64,000 nucleotides of DNA, taken from the NCBI RefSeq assembly GCF_027497215.1, contig NZ_CP114904.1, positions 3,866,001 through 3,930,000 on the forward strand, given 5' to 3'. Under the pieces are notes generated by a model. The model did no database searches. It was not told the origin of the DNA and worked only from the letters and a program-made list of their open reading frames with translations. Position 1 is the stretch's first letter. Every line of letters starts with the position of its first letter. Below, one piece after another: positions 44,695-55,134 of the stretch. The stretch comes from Micromonospora sp. WMMD812. GTDB taxonomy: Bacteria; Actinomycetota; Actinomycetes; Mycobacteriales; Micromonosporaceae. The translations under genes were made by a program, and so were the position numbers.

Positions 44695-45171
44695 TCAGCG
44701 GGTGTGCGCCTCGGAGACGGGGTGCTTGCGGTGGCGGCGTGCCGCCTCCGCGTGCTCCGGCGGGCCGACCTTGTCGTAGAGGCCGGTGCCGAGCAGCACC
44801 AGGCCGAACAGCATCGACACGATGACGGTCGACATGGAGAAGTTCAGGAAGTTCGCGTCGGTCTGCAGCACGGACATCATGAGGATGCTGGTGACGAGGA
44901 AGATGATCCCGGCGGTCAGGTTCATGTAGTGGCCGAGGTTGGTCCGTCGGGACGCGCCGACCAGCAGGAAGGCGCCGAAGATCACCGAGGCCAGCGAGAA
45001 CGCGAGGTTGGTGCGGAGCCCCAGCACCCAGTTGCTCTCCCGGCCGAAGAGCGACTCGCCGGCGGTCTGCACGACGCCCCAGACGCCGAAGACCAGAATG
45101 TAGAGCCCGATGACACCGGAGAGGACCCGGTAGATCGGTCTCGCCGGATGGTTCACCGGAAAGTGCGCCAT
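44695..45171 (-). CDS. DUF4383 membrane protein, copy 1
   Basis: A 158-residue protein with four predicted helices: about 14-36 (RVLSGVIGLYILVFGVWGVV), 54-72, 80-100 and 110-130. It starts MAHFPVNHPARPIYRVLSGV, nearly the same as the next gene, and contains LQTDANFLNFS, shared with it. The family is actinobacterial and of unknown function. The C-terminus is basic and His-rich (EAARRHRKHPVSEAH). It lies 167 bp downstream of its paralogue on the same strand. Confidence 0.85.
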   Translation of the reverse strand: MAHFPVNHPARPIYRVLSGVIGLYILVFGVWGVVQTAGESLFGRESNWVLGLRTNLAFSLASVIFGAFLLVGASRRTNLGHYMNLTAGIIFLVTSILMMSVLQTDANFLNFSMSTVIVSMLFGLVLLGTGLYDKVGPPEHAEAARRHRKHPVSEAHTR

Positions 45172-45338
45172 GACCCCTCGCCTCCGCCCGAGTTGACCGG
45201 TTCCGGAGGATTGTCACCCGCGGCGACGGGGGTTGTCCGGCGAACCCGTTTTCGCCGGGGCCCGACCTGGGGACGGATCATGCGTGGCCGTCCGCGGCGG
45301 GTCGGGCTCCGGCGAGAACCGGAAGCGCGTGCCGGCGA

Positions 45339-45794
45339 TCAGAGAACCAGGCGGGCCTTCTCGAAGGCCTGCTTCTCCTCGTCGCTGCCGACCTTGCCGT
45401 ACATGCCGACCATCAGCAGGACCAAGCCGGCCACCATGAGCACGATGACGGTGCCGATGCTGAAGTTGAAGAGGTTCGCGTCGGTCCGGATGAAGGCGAG
45501 CCCGCCGAGGCTGATCGCCATGAGGGCGTACGCCAGCCACTGGTTGATCACGACGTCGATGTTGCGGCCGAGCGCGGTGCCGGCCAGCACCAGCACCCCG
45601 AGCAGGACGCTGAGCAGCGAGAAGCCGAGGTTGGTGCCCTGACCGAGGATCTGGGTGTCGTCCTGGGCGAAGATCTCGTTGCCGGCGGTCTCGATGATGC
45701 CGAGCGCACCGAAGACCACCAGGTACAGACCGGTCAGCCCGCCGATCGCCCGGTAGATCGGCCGCGCGGGGTGGTTGACGGGGGTGTGGGCCAT
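45339..45794 (-). CDS. DUF4383 membrane protein, copy 2
   Basis: A 151-residue four-helix membrane protein, paralogous to the gene at 44695-45171 (shared MAHxPVNHPARPIYR start and TDANxFNFSxxTVIV helix). Start ATG 45794 with GGAGA upstream. The C-terminus is acidic and charged (GSDEEKQAFEKARLVL), unlike the basic tail of copy 1, so the two may form complementary partners or differ in interaction. Function unknown. Confidence 0.85.
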   Translation of the reverse strand: MAHTPVNHPARPIYRAIGGLTGLYLVVFGALGIIETAGNEIFAQDDTQILGQGTNLGFSLLSVLLGVLVLAGTALGRNIDVVINQWLAYALMAISLGGLAFIRTDANLFNFSIGTVIVLMVAGLVLLMVGMYGKVGSDEEKQAFEKARLVL

Positions 45795-45928
45795 GTCTGA
45801 GTCTCCAACGCCGTTCGGGTGAGGGTCGCCGACGATTGTCCCGCACGTCGGCATGTGACGCCGCACACGGGGCCCCACCTGCGTGGCGGCGGCTCGACGG
45901 CGACGACCCGGGCGGGGGTCGGCTCCGG

Positions 45929-47734
<1,806 letters not shown>

Positions 47735-47860
47735 GACCTACCTTCCATGATCAAAGCGTCCCGGTGCCGGCGGGCACGGGACGCCTGGTCTTCCAGGGTA
47801 CGCGGGCCTCCCGAGATCCACGCGTCCGGCGGGACCGCCCGCGTCCCGCGCGGCGCACGT

Positions 47861-47939
47861 CAAGATCCGCGCAACATCCCGACGTTGCTGCCTTCCTCGC
47901 CCGGGAGGCGGCAACGTCCGCGACAGTGTGCGGATCTTG
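47861..47939. repeat. Composite palindromic element
   Basis: Nested inverted repeats make a 79-bp structure in the 269-bp gap between the ABC-F and ispE genes. The outer arms CAAGATCCGC (47861-47870) and GCGGATCTTG (47930-47939) are perfect. The inner arms GACGTTGCTGCC (47881-47892) and GGCGGCAACGTC (47907-47918) differ at one position. Its left flank is also GC-palindromic. It has the look of a dispersed REP- or MITE-like element rather than a terminator. No other copy was found in this window. Confidence 0.6.
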
Positions 47940-48003
47940 GGTGGTCCGGCCGCCGGGCGGGGCCGGTGAGGCGGGGGCCGGTGAGGCGGGGGCCGCGCGG
48001 GCG

Positions 48004-48954
48004 TCAGACGATCCGGGCGCCGGCCACCGGCCCGTGGGCGACGCGGACCTCGCGGCACACGCCGGCCGCGGTCAGGTCGGCGGCGACGCGGCCGGCGTGT
48101 GCCTCGTCGCTGGCGAGGAAGACGCAGGTCGGCCCGGAGCCGGAGACGATGCCGGCGAGCGCGCCGGCCGCCTCGCCGGCCTTGAGGGTGTCGGCGAGCG
48201 CGGGACGCATGGCGAGGGCGGCGTCCTGGAGGTCGTTGCCCAGTGCGGCGGCGAGCACCCGCGGGTCCCGCTGCCGGAGTGCGGCGAGCAGCCGGTCGGT
48301 GCTGCCCAGCGGCGGGCCGGCGGTGCCGGCCTCGCGGAGCCGGTCGAGTTCGGCGTAGGCGGCCGGGGTGGAGAGGCCGCCGTCGGCGATGCCGACCACC
48401 CAGTGCCAGGAGGTGGGTCGGGCGAGCACGGGGCTGACCGCCTCGCCACGGCCGGTGCCGAGGGCGGTGCCGCCGTGGATGAGGAACGGCACGTCCGAGC
48501 CGAGGTCGGCGGCGATGCCGGCCAGTTCGTCGCGGGAGAGGCCGGTGCCCCAGAGCGCGTCGCAGGCGACGAGCGCGGCGGCCGCGTCGGCGCTGCCCCC
48601 GGCCAGCCCGCCGGCGAGCGGGATCTGCTTGCGCAGGTGCAACCGGGCGTGCGGGAGCACACCGGCGTAGCCGGCCAGGGCGTGGGCGGCGCGGATCACC
48701 AGGTTGGTGTCGTCCAGGGCCAGCTCGCCGGTGCCCTCGCCCTCCATGGTCAGGGTGAGGGTGTCACCCCGGCGGGCGGTGAGCTCGTCGTGGATGGAGA
48801 TGGCGTGGTAGACGGTGTTCAGCTCGTGGTAGCCGTCGCGGCGCAGCGGGCCCACCCCGAGGTGCAGGTTGACCTTGGCGGGCACCCGGACCTTCACCGG
48901 GCCGCTGGCTCCGCGCCGCTCGTCCTCGCCCTCCGGTCGCCAGGCCTCGGTCAC
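48004..48954 (-). CDS. ispE: 4-diphosphocytidyl-2-C-methyl-D-erythritol kinase
   Basis: ATP-dependent kinase of the non-mevalonate isoprenoid pathway. A 316-residue GHMP kinase: VRVPAKVNLHLGVGPLRRDG near residue 22, ATP loop PLAGGLAGGSADAAAALVA near 115, and GIVSGSGPTCVFLASD near 275. The GTG start at 48954 overlaps the stop of the small upstream ORF by four bases (GTGA). The order ksgA-ispE on one strand is conserved in actinobacteria; here the remnant ORF lies between. Confidence 0.95.
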   Translation of the reverse strand: MTEAWRPEGEDERRGASGPVKVRVPAKVNLHLGVGPLRRDGYHELNTVYHAISIHDELTARRGDTLTLTMEGEGTGELALDDTNLVIRAAHALAGYAGVLPHARLHLRKQIPLAGGLAGGSADAAAALVACDALWGTGLSRDELAGIAADLGSDVPFLIHGGTALGTGRGEAVSPVLARPTSWHWVVGIADGGLSTPAAYAELDRLREAGTAGPPLGSTDRLLAALRQRDPRVLAAALGNDLQDAALAMRPALADTLKAGEAAGALAGIVSGSGPTCVFLASDEAHAGRVAADLTAAGVCREVRVAHGPVAGARIV

Positions 48955-49112
48955 GGGGTGACGTCCCGGATGTCGAACGGCTTGTCCACGATCAGCTCCT
49001 CGGCGGCGTCGGCGACCGGCTCGTACCGGCCGTCGACCAGGTCGTACGCGTACATGTGCGGCGGATTCGGCCCGATCCGCCGGTGGTGGATGACGCCGGC
49101 GGCGGCGGGCAC
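48951..49112 (-). pseudogene. Short Uma2-like C-terminal remnant between ksgA and ispE
   Basis: A 53-codon GTG ORF encodes a peptide with MYAYDLVDGRYEPVADAAEE and LIVDKPFDIRDV. These resemble the C-terminal strand and helix of Uma2 (putative restriction endonuclease-like) proteins, where a YxLxDGxYE segment and a PF motif end the domain. The catalytic core upstream is absent, because ksgA ends nine bases before the GTG. It starts right after ksgA and its stop overlaps the ispE start, so it would be translationally coupled to both. It is either a decayed fragment retained for coupling or a small gene of its own. Confidence 0.45.
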
Positions 49113-49121
49113 CGGGCCAGC

Positions 49122-49991
49122 CTACTGCCCGGCGGGGGCGGGGGCCGGAGCCGACGCGGCGATGGCGGCGAACTGCTCGACGGTGAGCGACTCGCCGCGG
49201 GCGCCCGGGTCCACGCCGGCGGCGGTGAGCGCGGCGGCGGCCCGGTCCGCGCCGCCCGCCCAGCCGGCGAGGGCCGCGCGGAGGGTCTTGCGGCGCTGGG
49301 CGAACGCCGCGTCCACCACCGCGAAGACCTGCTGCCGGGCCACGTCGGAGCGGGGCGGTTCGCGCCGGGTGAAGGCGACCAGTCCGGAGTCGACATTCGG
49401 TACCGGCCAGAAGACGTTCGGCGGGACCTTGCCGGCGGCCCGGGCCCGCGCGTACCAGGCGAGCTTGACCGACGGGATGCCGTACACCTTCGAGCCGGGG
49501 CCGGCGACGAGCCGGTCGGCGACCTCCTTCTGCACCATGACGAGGCCGTGCCGCAGGCCGGGAAGTTCGGCGAGCAGGTGCAGCACCACCGGCACGGCCA
49601 CGTTGTAGGGCAGGTTCGCGACCAGCGCGGTGGGGGCCGGGTCGGCGAGGTCGGCGGCGGTGACCCGCAGCGCGTCGGCGCGGTGCACGGTGAGCCGGCC
49701 GGCGTCCGGGCCGGCGTGCCGCGCGGCCGTCTCCGGCAGCGCCCCGGCCAGCACCGGGTCGATCTCCACGGCGTGCACGTGCGCGGCGGCCGGGAGCAGG
49801 GCCAGGGTGAGTGAGCCGAGCCCGGGGCCGACCTCCAGCGCCACGTCCTCGGGCGTGAGCCCGGCGGCGGTGACGATCCGGCGCACGGTGTTCGGGTCGT
49901 GCACGAAGTTCTGGCCGAGCTTCTTGGTGGGGGCGACGCCCAGGCGGGCGGCCAGGTCGCGGATCTCCGCCGGGCCGAGGAGACCGGTCAT
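49122..49991 (-). CDS. ksgA: 16S rRNA dimethyladenosine transferase
   Basis: Dimethylates the two adjacent adenosines in the 3'-terminal hairpin of 16S rRNA during small subunit assembly. A 289-residue enzyme: [18 protein letters not shown] near residue 22, SAM motif [15 protein letters not shown] near 50, and catalytic [15 protein letters not shown] near 122. [17 protein letters not shown] and [15 protein letters not shown] follow. Start ATG 49991, where similarity begins. It is followed by the small Uma2-like remnant and ispE. Confidence 0.96.
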   Translation of the reverse strand: MTGLLGPAEIRDLAARLGVAPTKKLGQNFVHDPNTVRRIVTAAGLTPEDVALEVGPGLGSLTLALLPAAAHVHAVEIDPVLAGALPETAARHAGPDAGRLTVHRADALRVTAADLADPAPTALVANLPYNVAVPVVLHLLAELPGLRHGLVMVQKEVADRLVAGPGSKVYGIPSVKLAWYARARAAGKVPPNVFWPVPNVDSGLVAFTRREPPRSDVARQQVFAVVDAAFAQRRKTLRAALAGWAGGADRAAAALTAAGVDPGARGESLTVEQFAAIAASAPAPAPAGQ

Positions 49992-50044
49992 ACGGTGCAG
50001 CGTAGCGGCGGCCGGCGGCCGTCCCCGGTGGCGGGGCGTCCGGG

Positions 50045-50701
50045 TCATCCGCCGGGGCGCAGCAGCCCGGACTCGTACGCCAGCACGACGAGTTGCGCCC
50101 GGTCCCGCAGCCGCCGCTTGGCCAGCAGGTTCGCCACGTGGGTCTTCACGGTGCTCTCGGCGAGGAACAGCTCCCCGGCGATCTCGGCGTTCGACAGTCC
50201 CCGCCCGACGAGCCGCAGGACGTCCGTCTCCCGGGCGGTGAGGTCGGCCAGGTTGGGCGGGACGCGGCTGCCGGGGGCGGGGCGGCTGAGGAACTCCTCG
50301 AGCAGCCGGCGGGTGATCGCCGGGGCGAGCAGGGCGTCGCCGGTCGCCACGGTGCGGACGCCGAGCGCGAGTTGCTCGCGGGGCACGCTCTTGAGCAGGA
50401 AGCCGGAGGCGCCGGCGCGCATTGCCTCGTAGACGTACTCGTCGAGGTCGAAGGTGGTGAGCATCAGGACGCGTGGGTTGCCGGGGAGCGCGACCACCCG
50501 CCGGGTCGCCTCGATGCCGTCGAGCAGCGGCATCCGCACGTCCATCAGCACGACGTCCGGTGTGGTGCGCCGGGCCTCCTCGATGGCGGCGAGACCGTCG
50601 GCGGCCTCGCCGACGACCGCCATGTCCGGTATCGCGCCGAGGATCGCCGCCAGTCCGTGCCGGATCAGCGTCTCGTCGTCGGCGATCAGCACCCGGATCA
50701 T
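50045..50701 (-). CDS. NarL/FixJ-family response regulator
   Basis: A 218-residue regulator: receiver domain with phospho-acceptor D54 in [13 protein letters not shown] and acidic pocket ADDE, switch LTTFD and FLLKSV. The LuxR-type helix-turn-helix is at about 150-210 ([38 protein letters not shown]). Start ATG 50701 overlaps the kinase stop (ATGA), so the pair is translationally coupled. Its target may be the divergent DUF4386 gene. Confidence 0.95.
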   Translation of the reverse strand: MIRVLIADDETLIRHGLAAILGAIPDMAVVGEAADGLAAIEEARRTTPDVVLMDVRMPLLDGIEATRRVVALPGNPRVLMLTTFDLDEYVYEAMRAGASGFLLKSVPREQLALGVRTVATGDALLAPAITRRLLEEFLSRPAPGSRVPPNLADLTARETDVLRLVGRGLSNAEIAGELFLAESTVKTHVANLLAKRRLRDRAQLVVLAYESGLLRPGG

Positions 50702-51846
50702 GCCGTGGCCACCGGCAGTCGGGCCCGGACGCGGAAGCCGGCGGACACGTCCAGTTGCAGGCTGCCGCCACAGAGCGCCACCCGTTCCCACATGCCGATC
50801 AGGCCCCGGCCGGTTCCGCCGGTGCCGCGCCGGGGCGTCCCGTCGTCGTGGACGTCGATGTCGAGCGCGTCGGGCGTGTGCTGGAGCCGGACGACGACCT
50901 CGCCGCCGTCGGAGTGCCGGAGCGCGTTCGTCAACGACTCCTGGACGAGCAGGCAGGCGGCCAGTTCGACGCCCCGGTCGAGCGGACGGTTACGCCCGGC
51001 GATCTCCAGTCGGACGGCGAGGCCGGCCGCGCGGAACCTCCCGATCAGCGCGTCGAGCTGCGTCAGTCCGGGCTGGGGTGCGAGTTCGGCGCGGGTCGGG
51101 ACGACGTCGTCGTCGTTGAGCAGTCGCAGCAGTCGGGCCAACTCGACCAGGGCCGAGCGGGACGCGTCGGCGATCGCGTCGAAGGCGGCCCGGGCGCTCG
51201 CGGGTTCCCGGTCGACGAGTTGGTGACCGGCTTCGGCCTGCACCGCGATCACGCTGACCGTGTGCGAGACCAGGTCGTGCAGTTCACGGGCGATCGACCG
51301 GCGTTCGGCGGCCACCGCCGCCCGGGCCTGCTCGTCCCGGGTGGCCTCGGCCTGGGAGGCGCGCTGAACCGCCGCCACGCCGTCGAGCCGGCGTCGGCGG
51401 TAGGCGGCGCCGATGGCGGTCGGTGCCACGACGAACAGCACGATCGACGGCACCACGTTGGCGAGGGTGTCCGACGGGTCCAGCAGGATCGCGACGACCA
51501 TGCCGCCCGCCTGCGTCGCGGCGGCCACCGCGGCCCAGCGCAGCGAGGCGTACGCGCCGGCGGAGAACGCCGCGACCAGCACCGCGATCAGTCCGGCCAC
51601 CTCGTCGGGCGGTTCGCCGCCCAGCGCCAGGGCGACGACCACTGCGGTCACCGCGGTCGCCACCGGCACGGGGTACCGGCGACGCAGCACCAGCACGGTG
51701 GTCGCCAGGACCACGCCGACGAGGTGCTGGACGCGGATCCCGCCGCGCAGCTCTCCGACCATCACCTCCACCAGGCCGAGGGCGCAGAGCGCGATCGCCG
51801 GGGCGACATCGGTCAGCAGGCGGTGCGGGCCGGGGGTGGTTGCCAT
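50698..51846 (-). CDS. NarL-type sensor histidine kinase
   Basis: A 382-residue kinase with five or six membrane helices in residues 10-148. A dimerisation helix follows, with phospho-acceptor H190 in [18 protein letters not shown], and an ATPase domain with [19 protein letters not shown] and [16 protein letters not shown]. No large extracellular sensor is present, so it probably senses within or near the membrane. It is coupled to the following regulator by a four-base overlap. The divergent gap to 52052 holds the promoter. Confidence 0.94.
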   Translation of the reverse strand: MATTPGPHRLLTDVAPAIALCALGLVEVMVGELRGGIRVQHLVGVVLATTVLVLRRRYPVPVATAVTAVVVALALGGEPPDEVAGLIAVLVAAFSAGAYASLRWAAVAAATQAGGMVVAILLDPSDTLANVVPSIVLFVVAPTAIGAAYRRRRLDGVAAVQRASQAEATRDEQARAAVAAERRSIARELHDLVSHTVSVIAVQAEAGHQLVDREPASARAAFDAIADASRSALVELARLLRLLNDDDVVPTRAELAPQPGLTQLDALIGRFRAAGLAVRLEIAGRNRPLDRGVELAACLLVQESLTNALRHSDGGEVVVRLQHTPDALDIDVHDDGTPRRGTGGTGRGLIGMWERVALCGGSLQLDVSAGFRVRARLPVATA

Positions 51847-52051
51847 GGCGGCAGCGTAGGTGCGGGGACGCGCTGTTCGCCTCCTCCTGTCGTACCGGTG
51901 CCCGCCGCCCGGTTCCGCCGGCTGGCGGAGGCGATCACGACCTCGGGCGGGGGTGGCGGACGGCCCGCGTCCCTAGCGTCGGGGTCCGGCGCCGCGACGA
52001 CGGCGCCGGCCGGCAGCGAGCCGGCTCATCCGACGTACGCAGGAGCTCACC

Positions 52052-52720
52052 ATGACCGATCGACCTGCCCGGCCGGCTCGGCTGCTTGCCGCCGCCCTGG
52101 TCGCCGCCCCGCTGCTCACCCTCGCCTCCGAGTTGGTCGTGCCCCGCGACAACACCGAGAACCCGGTCGACGAGCTGGCCCTGATCGCCGACCACAGTGG
52201 GGCGTTCCTCGCCGCCGACCTGATGTACTTCGCCGCGATGGTCCTGTTCGCCGTCGGGATCCGCGGCGTGATGGGCCTGGTCACGGGCCGGGGGCGCACG
52301 TTCGTACGGGTGGCGGGGAGCATGGCCTTCCTCGGCGCGGTGGCCCTCGCCGCCCACGCGGTGCTGCTGCTCGCCCTGCGGGACCTCGCGCTCGCCCCGG
52401 ACCGGACCGCGATGGCCGCGGCCAACGGAGTGATCTCCGAGGGGAACGCCGCCATCGTGGTGCTGGTGCTGCACCTGTTCGGCTTCGACCTGGGCCTCAC
52501 CCTGTTCACGGTCGCCGCGTGGCGGGCCCGCCTCGTGCCGGCGTGGGCCGCCCCGCTCGGTTTCCTCTGCCTCGCCGGTGACTTCTCGCCCGGGTCGTAC
52601 AACGGAGTCCTGCTCGGGCTCGCGGCCACGGCCGCCTTCTCGGTGCTCGCGTCCGGGGTCCTCCGGCGCACCGGGACCGGGTCGGTCGCCGCGCCAACGC
52701 CGGTGCCGGCTGCGGCGTGA
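52052..52720 (+). CDS. DUF4386-type membrane protein
   Basis: A 222-residue membrane protein with six predicted helices and the DUF4386 pattern (LLAAALVAAPLLTLASEL, FLAADLMYFAAMVLFAVGIR, HLFGFDLGLTLFTVAAWRA). Start ATG 52052, with GGAGC about eight bases upstream. It is divergent from the two-component genes and may be the output they control. Function unknown. It converges with tatD, with a hairpin between them. Confidence 0.75.
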   Translation: MTDRPARPARLLAAALVAAPLLTLASELVVPRDNTENPVDELALIADHSGAFLAADLMYFAAMVLFAVGIRGVMGLVTGRGRTFVRVAGSMAFLGAVALAAHAVLLLALRDLALAPDRTAMAAANGVISEGNAAIVVLVLHLFGFDLGLTLFTVAAWRARLVPAWAAPLGFLCLAGDFSPGSYNGVLLGLAATAAFSVLASGVLRRTGTGSVAAPTPVPAAA

Positions 52721-52728
52721 CGCGGCGT

Positions 52729-52758
52729 GGGGTGGGGCCGTGTGCGCGGCCTCACCCC
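52729..52758. terminator. Bidirectional terminator between DUF4386 and tatD genes
   Basis: GGGGTGGGGCC (52729-52739) pairs with GGCCTCACCCC (52748-52758), ten Watson-Crick pairs plus one G-T pair around an eight-base loop. It lies between two convergent stop codons (52720 and 52765). Confidence 0.6.
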
Positions 52759-52764
52759 GCGCCG

Positions 52765-53673
52765 TCACCAGGGGCCGAAGACGCGCTCGCCGGTGGCCGA
52801 GATGGCGGCGCACAGCTCGTCCAGGTCCGCGCCGGTGGTGGCGGCGAGCGAGCGGACGGTCAGCGGGATGAGGTACGACGCGTTGGGCCGGCCGCGGTGC
52901 GGCATGGGGGTGAGGTAGGGCGCGTCGGTCTCCACCAGGATCTGGTCGAGCGGGGTCAGCGCGGCCGCCTCCCGGAGCGCGCCGGCGCTGCCGAAGGTGA
53001 CGGTGCCGGCGAAGCTGAGCAGGTAGCCGCGGCGGACGCACTCGGCGGCGAAGTCGGCGTCGCCGGAGAAGCAGTGCAGGACGACGGTGTCGGGCGCGCC
53101 CTCGTCGTCCAGGATGCGCAGCACGTCGGCGTGCGCCTCCCGATCGTGGATGACCAACGCCTTGCCGTACCGCTTGGCGATGGCGATGTGCGCGCGGAAG
53201 CTCTCCTCCTGGGCGGCGCGCCCCTCGTCGCCGGTGCGGAAGAAGTCCATCCCGGTCTCGCCGACGCCACGCACCCGGTCCCGGGCGGCCAGCGTCTCGA
53301 TCTCGCGCAGCGCCTCGTCCAGATCGGGGAGGCGAGGCGCCTCGTTCGGGTGCAGGGCCACGGTCGCCACCACCGCCGGGTACCTGTCGGCGGTCTGCGC
53401 GCCCCAGCGGGAGGAGGACACGTCCACCCCGACCTGCACCAGCCGGTCGACCCCGACTCCGGCGGCGACCGCGACGGCCGCGGCGACCGGGTCGTCGGCG
53501 GGGCCGCCGCCGGGCATGCCGGCCTCGCTGACCGTGATGTCCAGGTGGGTGTGGCTGTCGAGCACCGGGTGGGGCAGCGGCTCGGGCGCCGGCGGGAACT
53601 CGCCGGCGCGCCGGGCGGCCCGGTCGCGGCGGGATTCGGTCCGCCCGGTCGTCTGTTCGGTTGGCTCGGTCAT
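52765..53673 (-). CDS. tatD: TatD-family metal-dependent deoxyribonuclease
   Basis: A 302-residue TIM-barrel hydrolase, probably a 3'-5' DNase acting in DNA repair or turnover. The metal ligands are present: DSHTHLD near residue 40, GVGETGMDFFRT (Glu/Asp) near 137, LVIHDREAH near 172, VVLHCFSGD near 198 and LVETDAPYL near 250. Start ATG 53673 (MTEPTEQTTGRTE); the first 35 residues are a variable charged tail. The usual neighbours metG, rsmI and ksgA are all within 8 kb, the typical actinobacterial cluster. Confidence 0.93.
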   Translation of the reverse strand: MTEPTEQTTGRTESRRDRAARRAGEFPPAPEPLPHPVLDSHTHLDITVSEAGMPGGGPADDPVAAAVAVAAGVGVDRLVQVGVDVSSSRWGAQTADRYPAVVATVALHPNEAPRLPDLDEALREIETLAARDRVRGVGETGMDFFRTGDEGRAAQEESFRAHIAIAKRYGKALVIHDREAHADVLRILDDEGAPDTVVLHCFSGDADFAAECVRRGYLLSFAGTVTFGSAGALREAAALTPLDQILVETDAPYLTPMPHRGRPNASYLIPLTVRSLAATTGADLDELCAAISATGERVFGPW

Positions 53674-53748
53674 CCACCAAAGGATCACACACTGGGGGTG
53701 TCCACCCGCCCGCCACCCGCAGTTCACCTCGGCTACCCAGGGCGACTC

Positions 53749-53754
53749 TACGGT
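53749..53754 (+). promoter_or_regulatory. -10 box of a leaderless gene
   Basis: TACGGT is followed by six bases and GTG 53761. No ribosome binding site is seen, so the mRNA probably begins at the start codon. Confidence 0.4.
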
Positions 53755-53760
53755 CGCCCG

Positions 53761-55041
53761 GTGAGCGAGCCGTGGGCACAGCGAGGTGAGCACCTGAGCG
53801 TCACTCCTCAGGCCAGCGAAAACGCGGGTGACCGGACCGGGCTGCGGGTGGCGTACGGCGGCGGCGTCTACCCGGCCGAGGAGATCGCCCGAGGCGCCGC
53901 GTACGAGTTGTTCAGCGCCGACGAGGTGGCCGGCTTCGAGTGGGCGCCCCGCCCCGGCTCGGTGCTGCCCTGGCGCCGGTTCGTGCACGCGACGGAGGTG
54001 ACCGCGGTACACGGTGCGCCGCCGCCGGCCGAGGAGCCGGAGGCGGCGCTGATGATGCCGGCGCACCGGGAGCGGGGCTGGTCGCAGATGCACCAGCTCA
54101 GCCAGCGTCCGGACGCCGCCGGGGACCCGGTGCTCGGCGCGATGCGCGCGTCGGCGGTCGTCCGGCGGGGCACCCGGATGGTCAAGATCCTGTCCGCGCG
54201 CCAGCTCGCCGGGTACGTGCGGGGGTGGCTGCCGCACGGCTTCTGCTACCGCGAGTACGACATCGCCCACCTGCGCACGCCGGCGGCGACGACGCTGTTG
54301 CGTACCGACGGCGAGGTGGGCCGGGACGGCGTAGAGGTGGCGTACGCGCTGCGCTGGCGGGCCGCCGACCCGGTCGACTACGACGTGCCGGTGGGCGACG
54401 GGCACCGGGGGCTGGGCGCGCTGCCACCCCGGGACCGGTTGGGCCCGCCGGTGCTCGGCACCGGCTTCGTGCCCAGCAGCAGCCAGCTGATCCCGGAGTT
54501 CGTCACCCGCGACTTTGCCGACCTGCCGATGCCGGCGAACGCCACCCTGCTCGCCTACCCGGCGGAGGGGGTCGAGGTGGTGCTGTACACCTACCAGGCC
54601 GAGCAGCGGGGCTGGCTGCGGATGGTCGGCCCGCAGTGGCGGCACCTGCTCGCCGCGGTGCCGGGCCTCTCCCCGGATCAGGAGTACGTGCCGACCGGGG
54701 ACGCGCCCCGCTCCACCCAGCTCGTCGGCACGTACGGCGGCAACGAGTACGAGGCGGTCGCCGACATGCCCGGCGGGTTCCGGGTGCTGGCGATGACCCG
54801 GGCCGCCCGCTACCCGGTCGACGCGGTGGCCCGGCGGCTGCGTTTCGCGCAGTGGCGCGGCGTGCCCTGCCTCGTGCTGCGCGAGGAGGCGGGCTGGCTG
54901 CGGCTGCGCCTGCGCCGGCCGGATCCGGACGCCGTGGCCGTGACGGCGGCACAGTGCCACGACCGGGGCATCTACGAGGTCTGGGCACCGGGCGCAGAGG
55001 TGACGAACGACGAGGTGACGCACGTCCCGTACGCGCTGTAG
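53761..55041 (+). CDS. Hypothetical 426-residue protein
   Basis: I do not recognise a domain. The protein is soluble with no signal peptide or membrane helix. It opens after about 20 residues with LRVAYGGGVYPAEEIARGAA, and contains GFCYREYDIAHLRTPAATT and LLAYPAEGVEVVLYTYQAEQ. A repeated feel (LVGTYGGNEYEAVADMPGGF and ATRLRVAYGG-like starts) hints at two related halves. It is rich in Arg, Gly and Trp. Leaderless start at GTG 53761. It stands alone between tatD (divergent) and a hydrolase gene 93 bp downstream. Codon usage is like its neighbours, so it is not an obvious recent acquisition. Confidence 0.7.
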   Translation: MSEPWAQRGEHLSVTPQASENAGDRTGLRVAYGGGVYPAEEIARGAAYELFSADEVAGFEWAPRPGSVLPWRRFVHATEVTAVHGAPPPAEEPEAALMMPAHRERGWSQMHQLSQRPDAAGDPVLGAMRASAVVRRGTRMVKILSARQLAGYVRGWLPHGFCYREYDIAHLRTPAATTLLRTDGEVGRDGVEVAYALRWRAADPVDYDVPVGDGHRGLGALPPRDRLGPPVLGTGFVPSSSQLIPEFVTRDFADLPMPANATLLAYPAEGVEVVLYTYQAEQRGWLRMVGPQWRHLLAAVPGLSPDQEYVPTGDAPRSTQLVGTYGGNEYEAVADMPGGFRVLAMTRAARYPVDAVARRLRFAQWRGVPCLVLREEAGWLRLRLRRPDPDAVAVTAAQCHDRGIYEVWAPGAEVTNDEVTHVPYAL

Positions 55042-55134
55042 GCGGCGACGGCCGGTCGGGGCGCGGGGCATATCGACGGGTGGGGCGGGAATGCGCCGGG
55101 CGAGGAGACAACCGCCCGACATCAGGAGAAGAGC

